DNA of 64,000 nt from Diorhabda sublineata (lineage: Eukaryota > Arthropoda > Insecta > Coleoptera > Chrysomelidae), in NCBI RefSeq assembly GCF_026230105.1, contig NC_079481.1:29400489-29464488 (forward strand). The letters are read 5' to 3'. Numbering within the stretch: the stretch's first letter is position 1; each line of letters starts with the position of its first letter. Positions 23,272-34,170 of this stretch are shown in pieces. A program made the translations under genes and the position numbers. The notes under the pieces are model-generated. The model was not told the origin of the DNA, did no database searches, and saw only the letters and a list, made by a program, of their open reading frames with translations.

Positions 23272-26200
23272 TATAAAATCGCCGGACATTCTGTATAAAC
23301 TATTTTAATTATTAAATTATATATCTTGTTGGTTTTTCAGTTCTATTTAAGAGATTCGTGTTGTTAATAAGTATGTAGGTTTAAATAAGCAGTTATTTAA
23401 TCTGAATCTAAATTAAGGTTGAAAAAAAATAATTATTTTTGATAAGATGATGTCTCCGCAAATTCTCAACCCTCTTTAGATGCAATTTATCTTGAACATT
23501 TCTTCCTAACAAGCGGAAAAACAGAAACATAAATACATCCTAAATTACTTTTAGTCCCAAGTTAGGCGGGTGTCCATAATCTGATAGCCAAGCTTCTGGT
23601 AAAAATTAATAACCTTTTGGGCGTTCTTAGAGGAAATGGAAATCTTTAACTAAGATATTTAAACATTTTTTATGGTTTCTACAAATAATATACCACTTCC
23701 CGTCAAGTATAACGCGATTTCTACAATTTTCTTTTTAACGTAACCGAAATAGACAATAACTTGAATAAATTTATGAAATTCGACGGCGATTTTAAATTAA
23801 ATTGATTAACTTCCTTCAACATATTAATCTTAAATTAAAAGCGTCGTTCACATGTGAATTCCCGACGTCCTAAACTATATATATATATATATATATACAT
23901 AAAATTTTCTTCTTTCACAAGGTCACCCTCCATCACTTGATGTATATATGCATGAAGCTATGAATATTGGGTACGTCCATATAAAGGAATGAGATATGGA
24001 CATCATCTAGAATATGCCTTGACGTGTATAACGGAATGGCGGAGAGAGTATGTGGGTGGGGTAAGGGGGGATAAGAAATGTCCCCGAAATACGGAAAAGG
24101 GTTAGCGAGTGATTGATAACCGAAAATGAATGCGTCCTGCCTTTCTGGCCGAAGGGAATTGGCAATATCAGCTTCCCGTCTTACGGGGTGAACAGATTTC
24201 AGATTCGCAAAATTCAACGGGGTATTTTGTTGTTGATGAACATGACCAGAAAGAGATATCCATTATAATGGAAAGAAAAAATGTGTGTACTTATAATAAG
24301 TAACAAACTAAATGATTTCAAAAAGAATTTGAATCGTTATGTTGGATCTTAACTTTAAAACACGAATCAAATTCGAATACGTCTGATTTCGAGATTAAAT
24401 CAGGTAGAATTATCAAAATTACGTCGATAAGTTGGCCGTCGAGGCAGTTATTGGAATTTACTTTGAAGTAGTAAATAGTAATAAATGTCACTTCATTCGT
24501 ATCCCTCTTTATACCAGTGGCGTAACGTATACCAAACTTGAAAAAAACTTTTCGAAATTTTAATAGATAAATGATTATTTCGCGTTTTTATGACTTTTTT
24601 TTAATCTAATTAATTCCTTATGTTTGAAATAAAGAATGGTTTAGTTGTATTAAAGATAGACGTAAAAATCTGATGATGGTGATGTATCTGATTGATGTTT
24701 TAGATTTTTTTCTGATTCTCACAGAGAAAAACATTAATATACAATTATTTTTTTCAACAAATATTCCTTATGTTAAACGATAAAATATAATTATGTGTTT
24801 TGAAAATATTCGGACTACGCTGCTGTCCTCGTCCCGTTTATAACAATGAGAAAACCCACAGAAACCAAACGGACACACTTATTAACTATTTATGATATCT
24901 TTCTGATATTTTTTTCGAATTTTGGTTTTTATCTACCTGCGTTTGTTTATGTCATAGTTTCTACACTGTTAATCTTTATAATATCATATCTTTACCTTTT
25001 CGAACTTGCTTGTATATCAACAATATTGTTTTTCAAATGATAATTTTATACAAAATATTCATAACGAAAAGGAAATTGGAAATATATATATAAAATAACA
25101 TATATATATATATATAATCACAATTAAAGTTTAAAAAAAAGATTAAATGTTTCTAAATAGTATAGTGATTCCCGATCAAAATTGTGCGAATAAACCAATT
25201 CATAATTTCATAACGACAAATGGTTAACTCGACCTCTAGCTCCGGAATCTGAATGTCTTGTTTTATCAAGGATGCTACATCGAATTTCCCGTTTTCTGAG
25301 TTAGCTTTTAATAATAATAATCTTATGATGTATAGGGGGATGTGATAGGTGACGACATCCTCGACATTCAGAACCGTCGGTTCAATTTCTATGTATTTTC
25401 GTTAACCCACCAACGTAGACCACCGAAAGAAAAGATAATGGGTTTTATTTTCATTATAAAATTCAACATATAATGTTGTACAATTAACGATGTACCTAAA
25501 TTGAATAAGAGAACCCACTTACGTGTATCCTATTCGAAAATTTTAACAGTGTACATATTATAACGATATGATAATGGCCTACCCAATGGTTATTAATTCA
25601 AGAATGATGGTATTTTATGCATATAATGTCAAAGTTTATGATTCTTTATGTGATACAGATGATTGGTTAGTATTATTATGGCCTTTGCTAAGAAACATAA
25701 TTTTTATAACATGAGAACGAACCGAACATCACTTAATACTTATATTGTAATTAAATGTGATATTTGTGTTTCCAATTTGCATTCCTCGTAATAATATAAA
25801 TCGAAAAATGTACGATATGGAAATCTTTTAGTTTATTAAGTCGTTTTAACTTTTAACGACGCGGTATAATTAAACTTATATATACTAAAATGTATAACCT
25901 AACCAAATAATTCTTATTATTATTTATGAATAATAACAATAATAATATTCTTTCGAAAAGATTTCACTAATGACTAGTCATCGTTTCCTCCTATCCGGAG
26001 ACTGTGGCCGCAAAAGGAAATAAAAGAAAATACGTTAATAACCGTACATCTACATTACATCATATCACCAATAATCTTAACGATATACTAATTCAAGAAT
26101 ATAAGAAAATGTATAGAGAAAAAAAAAACAACAACAACAAAAGAGGAAAAGCTCCAGGCGTGCCGTATTAATAAATTTATTGCGATAATAGACATTGAAA

Positions 26201-27419
26201 ATGTTGTAAGCTGGATTTTCGTTGATCTATATTAGAATCGAATGACAAAAAAAAAACGTTTCACACGACTTAACTGACTTGTAGTAATTTTTTATTTATA
26301 GGATCGTTGTTGTAGATAGTAATATAAACATTGAAACGTTTGAAATAATTATTTCTTTTATCAAATCAATGAAATTAATTCTTATTGATAAGAAGGGGGC
26401 AGATCGCCCCGGATCTACATTTTTTCGGGCCACATTGAGCTCCATATACTCATAAAAATAATAGTCGCGAAATTGAGAGTCCAGGGGAAGCACTTCCAGT
26501 AGAGACTGTACGAGCTTTCTCAAATCCACGTACATAAAATAAATTTTGAGCTTTGCATGTTTTATAGTTCAATTAAAAATTTCATTTACCAAAATTTTAC
26601 ATTTTACGAATTTTGGAAAATTGAGACATTGGGTCAGTTCAAAGACGTTTCGGGCCACCAAAAATTCATCCGAACGTTCTAAGTTATCTTCTTTCATTTG
26701 ATCGAGTATCCACATTTCATTTATTTACATAAAAAAATATAATAAATTTCGAAGGTTTAATGTAACAGACACCCTTTGAAAGTTATTCTATATCAACCGC
26801 TGTTATTTATAACTAATTCTTATTCTTATTTGGTTGTAGAGGTGACAAAAAAGAAACGGAGATCTCCTTGGTTCAACAAAAGCTCGAACCGAATCGAAGT
26901 GGTTGAAATTAATAATGAATGTCCTATAAACGATCTTAAATTATAAAATGACGTCCGACATATTTTATTAGTTGTTGAATTCACTGGTCGCAACGTGGAG
27001 TCTAGCAACCGGATGATTTGTAACAGTTTAATAAGTCATAATTCATTTTTCTTTTTGTTGTTATCGGTAACGAAGAATATGATTTACTTTTGAACAAAAC
27101 AGTATACTAAATATTGGAATTATTTTACTTTCGGACATATAATGTTCCCTTACAAAATGATAAAATTAATTTATCTAATTCCGCAGTCAAATTTGACCCT
27201 TTAAGTCACTCACTTTGATATTTCGTAACCTTCATATATGAGTTATGTAAAGTAGTTATGTAAAAACGTAACTGTTCAAGTTTCAAACAATAATTTATGT
27301 AAAAACTGACGATTATTTCATCAATTAAATTCATTATTTCAAACAACATTATTGAAGATATAATTATTTGAAGTGAGTCCATTTTTTTTAGTAAATTCTC
27401 TCGAACTTATTGTCTAATA
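23272..27419. other. Long AT-rich spacer
   Basis: No gene recognised. It contains (TA)n at 23876-23898 and 25083-25117. At 24515 'cagtggcgtaacgtat' is reminiscent of hAT ends, which often start CAGTGGCGTA, but it has no partner. A 94-codon minus-strand frame at 23933-24217 has no recognisable motif. Confidence 0.45.
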
Positions 27420-27600
27420 TTAATTTCATTTGAAGCTGTGATATCTACTTGTATATCGGGGGCTTTGTCCAGAATGTTTTCTAATGAACCCTCGGTTAAA
27501 CTGTTGGATTTCCATCCTCCGTGTTCCTATATTTTCAGAATGTACACTCCTCCATTTCCATTAGGTCTGATATTTCTATACTTTTTGAAGAGTTCAATAA
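27420..27600 (-). pseudogene. Possible tyrosine recombinase (Crypton/DIRS-like) C-terminal fragment
   Basis: On the minus strand, after a stop near 27530, the frame reads EHGGWKSNSLTEGSLENIL. This resembles the end of the tyrosine recombinases of Crypton-like insect elements, where a 'RHGGWKSSxVAEGYIExS' block carries the nucleophilic Tyr. Here the Tyr position is Ser, and stops break the frame just upstream, so it would be inactive. The bases at 27541-27600 align only loosely with the preceding helix. This is a short match and could be chance. Confidence 0.38.
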
Positions 27601-29639
27601 GATAGACACCAGCAATATGTCCAACAGTGATTTTGCTTTATGTAATTGTAAACGTTTCCTTCTCGTAGAGATGTCAGTTCAGCCTTCTCGTAGGCTACAG
27701 TACCCGCCAGGGCGGACCTACTTCTTAATTATGATGTATTAAACTACCCGATGCAGCATTTGCAAACTCTCTTACATCAAATGAAACGTCGATCTGCCAT
27801 TCTATCGGATGCCACGAAAGCGCAGAATTAGATAAAACTGAAAATTTGTAATAAAAACTCCATCTACTGATACATAGTAGTAAAGTTAATGGACGTCCTG
27901 TATAGACAAAGATGTGATATAGAAAACGTATATTTCAACTGAACTCAATGGGGAGGAAGCAACGTCATTAGAAACACTACTAGTCGATGGAAATGGTAAA
28001 AACGAAGGAAACGGAAAGTGCTTTAACAAATCGAACATCGAGACTAGACAATAGGCGTTCTACTGGACTAATGACCGATACGTTCGTTAATGAAATGTCC
28101 ACTCAACAGAATTATTGTAAGCCTCTTGAGGGGGGAAAATTTCCGTGTTAAAACTTCAATTGCGAATGTATTGAATCAACGGAAATTCTTTCAATGTATG
28201 TAAACTTCCCAGATCAAACTCTAAGTGAATAATCGTTTATTAATTTGTTTATTAGTGTATTTCGTTATTTAATAGGCGTTCTTAAAGCGACATTCTTCTA
28301 TCGAAAAAAATAAAAATTTTCGTCTAAGAACAATATCTATTCACATCTAAAGTTACTCAAAAGCGCTCCCGTTCGTATATATTCGGATAAAGTATCATTC
28401 GATAGATAAAATCTCAATAAAAAATAAAATTAATGCGCGGCATTAACTATAATGTTCTTTTTTTATAACATTCTTTTACGCCCAGTTTTTGAAAAATGAT
28501 GTGCGATCAAACAATAATAATGCCTCTGAAGATTGATAGATTTGATTCAAATAATCGAATTTTTCATACATATAGTTCAGAGTGTTTCATACTTTGTATC
28601 ATCGTCGATGAGTAATTTTATAACGTACACAGTTGGTCGAAATTTAGAGCAACCACGTGATTTTTTATTTTATATTCTGCCCCAAACTCCTAGTTACATT
28701 TATTTACAAAGATAGAGCTATTGAAAAACAATGTAGATATTGAGTAATCGTTTACAAAGTAAATTAGATGTTCCGAACAACATTATTTGTAATAAACTTT
28801 AATGAAAATTAAATAGAATCGGCAACGTGTATAGATTAATAAGATGAATGTAGCGAAATGTCAAGTCGGGTCGTCGTATCACCTCAATTAGTAAATTTTT
28901 GGGTAAGTTCCCAATAATATTCGCTGATCGGCAACGGTACTAAATAAGTAACCATTTCAAGGGTGGGAAAAGTGAACTGAAGTTATGCGACTCGACTGCA
29001 TATTTCCGAAGGTATTCTTCGTAGAGCGGCAAACATCAAAGGTGTTTTTTATATAAATTTTCAGCGCATTTAAGTGATTGAAACTATTGACGTTTCCCAT
29101 ATAACAAGATCTGATTTATTTTTTCAAGTGCTCGGATTAAATTGGCGAATAATTAGTGATAATAAACGTAAATTTGTTTGGGATTTTGTAAAAAAAAAAA
29201 CTGGTTTTATGGTGTTTTCGCTTTGGACGTTTAATTTATCATACAAATCTTGGCATCTATTTTTAATTAAACTCACTATTAAAGGTTAAACTAATAAGGT
29301 AGTTTTAAAAAACAATCACGGAACGAAATATAAGGAATTTGACTGTACAATCAATATTTCGAGATTTGACGTTATGTACTCCAAAAATTACATATTTATG
29401 ACACACGAGACCTACAAAAATATGGTATTTCCCATAAAATAATCCATTCACGATGTAATCCAATCATTTGTCTTGATTTAACCTTCAGATATAGTTGATC
29501 TGAGGATTGACAATTACTTTGAAAGCTATTTCTATTTGTTGTACTTCTAAAACGATTATAAACATACTAAAACATCAGATTTTACTTGCTTGCTTGCTTT
29601 CTAGACTATTAATAATACAGAAGATACAGTCGAAGAGTG
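27601..29639. other. AT-rich spacer
   Basis: No gene recognised. A reverse-complement 'tatacaggacgtcc' sits at 27890-27904, a motif seen in variant form at several other sites. Confidence 0.45.
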
Positions 29640-30140
29640 TCAGGCCACTTGACCGTGTCTGCTAATCCGATCTTCAAAATGAACATTAAGGTAGACCTAC
29701 GAACCTAACGCGTAGTGCGGTGCATGAAATGACGGAGATTCGCCCACGTAATACTCGGAGAATTTCCAAATAATTCCAGCCCAAAAACAGATTTAATTCT
29801 TCATCAATAAAGACATGAGGATTCCGGTCGTTCAAATACAGGCAGCTATGCCGATTGAGTTGCTTCATCTGATCATAAAAAATGAAATGCTGGAACTTCA
29901 TCTACAATCTGCTATCGACATCATCCTTTTGATCTGATAGTCGCACTGCAGGTTCTATTGATACTGGTCGTCAGGAACGCTGCGCGTCGACAATAGAGCC
30001 CGTTTATAAGGATTTCTACTACGTCTTCCACATTGTCGAACGATTTAGTTGTTGAAATTCGTTGAAATAGTTTCGTAAACCGCCATAGACACAATTGTTT
30101 GGTTCGTTTAAATCTTTTTCGTCCTCCGTACTTCATTTAG
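29640..30140 (-). pseudogene. Tc1/mariner-superfamily transposase relic
   Basis: Read on the minus strand, a degraded frame near 30095-29941 gives LRNYFNEF, NRSTMWKT, then TGSIVDAQRS and RPVSIEPAV. This follows the 'RSTIxxxVxKFxETGSIVDAxRSGRP' N-terminal helix-turn-helix pattern of a family of insect transposases in the Tc1/mariner superfamily. After a large deletion, LNRHSCLYLNDRNPHVFIDE (near 29850-29790) matches the 'VNRQNxRYWxxENPHVxxE' block that follows the first catalytic Asp. Stops and frameshifts abound. The two blocks lie in the correct order, which supports the call. It differs from the classical mariners elsewhere in the window. Confidence 0.62.
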
Positions 30141-33100
30141 CACCAAAATCATTTTCATGATTCCGATTTATATGCCAGGGGACATCTCTATCACGCAGCT
30201 AGGTTAGATTGGGCTCCAAAATTTGAAAAGTAGTATATCAATGGTAAATGGTATTTACAAGACAACCAGAATCATTGTTAAGTCTGTCGAGATGGTACTA
30301 TGATGGATCGAGAAGGAATCAGCACGAGTGATAAAACTTTTAACAACAATTGTGTATATCGAAAGTCTTTAGTATTTTTAGTATTTTTTTTTATTTAGTA
30401 TTTCGTATTTTATTAGTTTTTAAACATACGAAAAAAAAAAAAGAAAAGTACATCACCCTCTATAATTAAACCCCGATTTATTTCTCGAAGCGGAATAAAA
30501 TAAACAAAACGTCTAATTGACAAATCGTTATTATATATACGTCGGTAGCCGAATTGCAGCGAGCTTTTTCTTTTCTAACAATAAATGGATCTTAGTGGCC
30601 GGTGACAAAGATTTGTATAGGCGTTAAACCCGACGGCGACTCTGATATATTACTTAATCTCACATGCGCTATGTTAGTGTCGTTGTTCTATTGTTGGACA
30701 ATTGATGAGATCGGCCGCGTTGGACTTTAATGCACTCTGCTCTTTCGGTGTAGATTGATGATTAATTTTGGATCGCGTATCAAGGTCTTCCCTACACGCC
30801 AAGACGATAAAATAAAAATCGCACAACGATTCACAACATCCATGATATATGTAACGGGTCATCCAAAACATATTTTTCAATTTTTACCGTAGTTTAAGTC
30901 CATACATCGTTCACAGATACGAGGGTAGCTAATTAAGTGATAATATATAAAATTTTTGATGGATACTTGAATCCTCTTGAATCTAAGTTAGATAATGAAA
31001 TTAAATCGCGACGATTTTCTATGACTTTTGACGGTTCGATTTTTGGCGTTGAACACAAATTTCGAGCCCCACACATAAGAAACTGTATTAATCTTAATGG
31101 GGTGTATTTTGACAAACTCTTCTTTCTATATTTCATCGTATATATAAAAATTTGATTGAAATTTCTCATTATTTCCAGACAAGCGACGAACAAGTGTATT
31201 AATTTGATGCTCGGTTGACTTGAATCAAATTTCTTTTGTTTGGAACAATAGGAGAGGAGTGGGAGTGCGTTTGGAGGTTCTATATACAAAGAGTCGATAG
31301 AACATCAAAGCGTTCCACGTAAGTGTTTAATCCGTAATTTTGGCAGTTAATAACAATAATCGTGGGTTAAATATTAATTTTTCGCATAGTTTGAACTGGC
31401 GTACTCTCCTTTGAAGGGCCTACGTCGGCTTTGATCCCTGAATTTCATACGCGCGTCGCGGCGAAGTACGGGGACAGGAAAATATAGGGCCTCAGGTATT
31501 GGGAATACCGAATAGTTGATGAATTCCTAACCTTTGGCCCGAAGCTACCAAGCGGATTGCTTTTACGTAAAAATTAATTATAGAATTGTTACGCACGGAT
31601 GCCCTTACCAAAACTTACAACTTACTACTTTTGTGTTTATCATCATCTAACTTGGAAAAGCGTACGGTTAATTGGAAAATTGCGAAAAATGATTCGAAAT
31701 TAACCCGATTCGCAAATAGTCTTACAAACGTAGCCATTCAAACCAACAAACAAACGAAATTAAATATATATTTAGAGGAGTTGTTCTTTTTTAAGAAAGT
31801 AATGTGCAAGGATTAATTTTTTAAAATATTTTATACCGTTACCATTATACAAATAACGGAATTGCGGCTGGGTGTATCGTGCAATAATTTATTTTTTTCG
31901 AGTAATTTCGTATCGCATGTTACATAATATTATTTTGACAGAAAAGAAATTGAACATCGAGAAATTATTATTTATTTCGAATATATTTGCCGAGGTTTCA
32001 ATTATAAATATGTCCAAATGGACGTTTCAATTAGCAGACGTTGCGTGATTCTTTCGAATATATACCTACCTAACCACCCCTTTATTACCTGTTTCTCTCC
32101 CCTTTCGTTTATTTTGCGAAAAATCCCCATTATCTGTAACACATTCGGCGATTTTTATATAAGTTACGGGCACGTTAGATACTCAAGATATTCACGAAAT
32201 TTCTTCGTTCTATTTAAATATTATTTCCCCATATTTTCAGTTTTCGGAAAATTATCACAGACGGAATCTCACGAATATAACAGATCGTAGACTGTTTCGT
32301 TTATTACCTTAAATTAAACAAGAACAAAACAAACAAAGTCGAAAATGCACCTGTCTCTTATAATATACCTACTAGGATAACGAAATATTGATTTACTTGT
32401 ACAAACAAACGAAACAAACGAATTTGTAAGATTAGAAGCTGCGCTAGACTAGCCGAAATTCGATAAATGAACTAGGTATATGAGGTGAAATTTTCCTCGC
32501 AAACACCATCGCATCAGAATGAGTGGGCCATGACCGATCGTCAGCTGTTCCCCGCAGCGGACCCATGCGGTGCTTACTCTAATCGAGGATCTGTTATCTG
32601 ACAACCACCGATTGTGCTGGGACATTCGATTCGATAGAGACATATGGCCGATACACCGAAAATAATAATAATAAAAAAAAAAAACGAAACCGATTTATCA
32701 TTGTCATTGTTTCTTATAGCGCAAATTTCAATATGAATATTAATATAAAATTAACACGATAAATGTTAATAATTAAATCTGTAGAAACCTTATGCTCAAT
32801 TAGAGAATGTTCCCTCGAAAGGGCGTTGTTGCAGATCAAATTATCAGAAATTCCAACCCTTTAAAGAACCTTAAAAGTGTTGAGACGCGTAATTAAAAAA
32901 AATAATATCGAATACAAATTGAGTTATGGCCGCAATTTCAACTTTAAATAAAAGGGTTACAAAGGAAACTTGTAAGAAAAAACGTATAAATCACAAATTA
33001 AGTGGTTTTTTTTAGGTAGATAAGGGGTGAGTTATATAAAACACAAGGGGTCGTCTTAAATTAAAAAAAGGGGTAGGAAAAGTGCCGCCACGACGCGGTA

Positions 33101-33384
33101 TTGGATAATAAATTTTGGATCCCATTTAAAAGTTTAATACACTTGTTAAAACTGAATATTTGAAAAGGTTTTACCCTTTAACAAAGAAAAATCATCAATG
33201 GCAAGTCTTTACGATCTTGTTTGGAAATACCAAGAGACGTTTCCTTTTCTTGCCTTGCCTTCTACGCCACAAAATTTATTCTTATGAAAAATTTGTTTCC
33301 TTCCTCTATATATGTAAAAGATATTGAATTACTACGAATTAAATACGTGGAAACAGACCTTTCAGGACGAAAAACGAGGAATTT
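30141..33384. other. Long AT-rich spacer with a GC-richer patch
   Basis: No gene recognised. The 118-codon minus frame at 30933-31289 and its plus-strand counterpart at 30937-31155 show no known motif. The patch at about 31390-31545, with 'cgcgcgtcgcggcgaag', is GC-richer and could be regulatory or an old insertion. Poly(A) lies near 30431 and 32675. Confidence 0.45.
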
Positions 33385-33692
33385 TTTTCAAAATTTTGAT
33401 TACTTCGACTATCTAGGTGTGAAGATGAGACGAAAAAGCTAAAAAATCGGATAGCAAAGGGTAGTGGAATAATATTATTGAAGCAAAAGCGACAAAGATA
33501 AGATTGTACTGTATGGATGTGAGTCCTGGGTCCTGGGTCCTGGAAAGAAGGAATTAGAAGAAGAAACAGGCTGGAAAAGAAATGGATAGGAGAGGTAACA
33601 TAGGATTTAAGTAAAGTGGAAACGACTGAGTGGAAAGAAAGAACAGAAAATAGAAACGGGTGAAGAGTTATAGTAAAAATAGAAGAAGAATA
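33385..33692 (+). pseudogene. RTE/CR1-like LINE reverse-transcriptase tail
   Basis: Three short blocks occur in order. FDYFDYLGVKM near 33395-33430 is the 'F.YLG' motif after the palm. KIVLYGCESWVLG near 33497-33540 is the 'LLYGxESW' motif. In another frame, KKWIGEVT then DLSKVETTEWKERTENRNG and RVIVK (33560-33690) matches the closing 'RWxxxVxxDLxxxxxTxWKExxxDRxxWRxIV' region. Stops and a frame change interrupt them and the intervening residues are shortened. It includes a 7-bp tandem (gggtcct) x3 at about 33523-33543. It ends only ten bases before the TTAGG run and the satellite-related sequence. Confidence 0.72.
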
Positions 33693-33701
33693 AAATAGAG
33701 A

Positions 33702-33716
33702 TTAGGTTAGGTTAGG
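33702..33716 (+). repeat. Three TTAGG units
   Basis: Perfect (TTAGG)x3, the unit of the common insect telomere repeat. Three copies can occur by chance in AT-rich DNA or come with a transposon, so telomere origin is not shown. Confidence 0.6.
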
Positions 33717-33874
33717 TTTCGCTCTAAAAAATTGAAATCTCAACCGATTTTGATGAATTTTTTTTAAAATGTTCGTTTTCAAGGCGGATTTATGAAATAA
33801 AATATGGGAAATATCCCCCCCTGCAGATTTCATATAGTTTTTTGACTTTAAATGTCATCATTAAAGCGCCTTTT

Positions 33875-33995
33875 TTGCATATAATCGTTCATAACTTTTT
33901 TCCAAAAAAAAACAAACGCAGTTTGTATATTTTTTTTGTTAATCTACACAAAAAACTAACATTTAAAAAAAATAAATTGAAAAATGATGTTTGTT
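33875..33995 (-). repeat. Inverted partial monomer of the 189-bp satellite
   Basis: The reverse complement of this stretch carries the satellite blocks in the right order and spacing: 'caatttattt', 'ttttttgtgtagatta', 'ggaaaaaagttat' and 'acgattat'. It faces the main array across about 175 bp of AT-rich DNA. It is more diverged than the monomers inside the array. Confidence 0.75.
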
Positions 33996-34170
33996 TATTA
34001 ATTTTTTATCTCTAACAGTAACCCCTAGTTAGATATCATTTTTTAATCGTGATAATTTTAAATTTTTCCAAAATTAACTTTTAATATCGTACACTCGATT
34101 AAAATATGTGATTTTAAAAATGTTTTTTTTCTATATAACTTCAATAATTACTCAATAAAAAAGGTACAAA

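Noticed and set aside
30933..31289. 118-codon minus-strand frame
   Set aside because: No recognisable domain and an equally open frame on the other strand, as expected by chance.
33702..33716. True telomere or chromosome end
   Set aside because: Only three TTAGG units with ordinary sequence on both sides.
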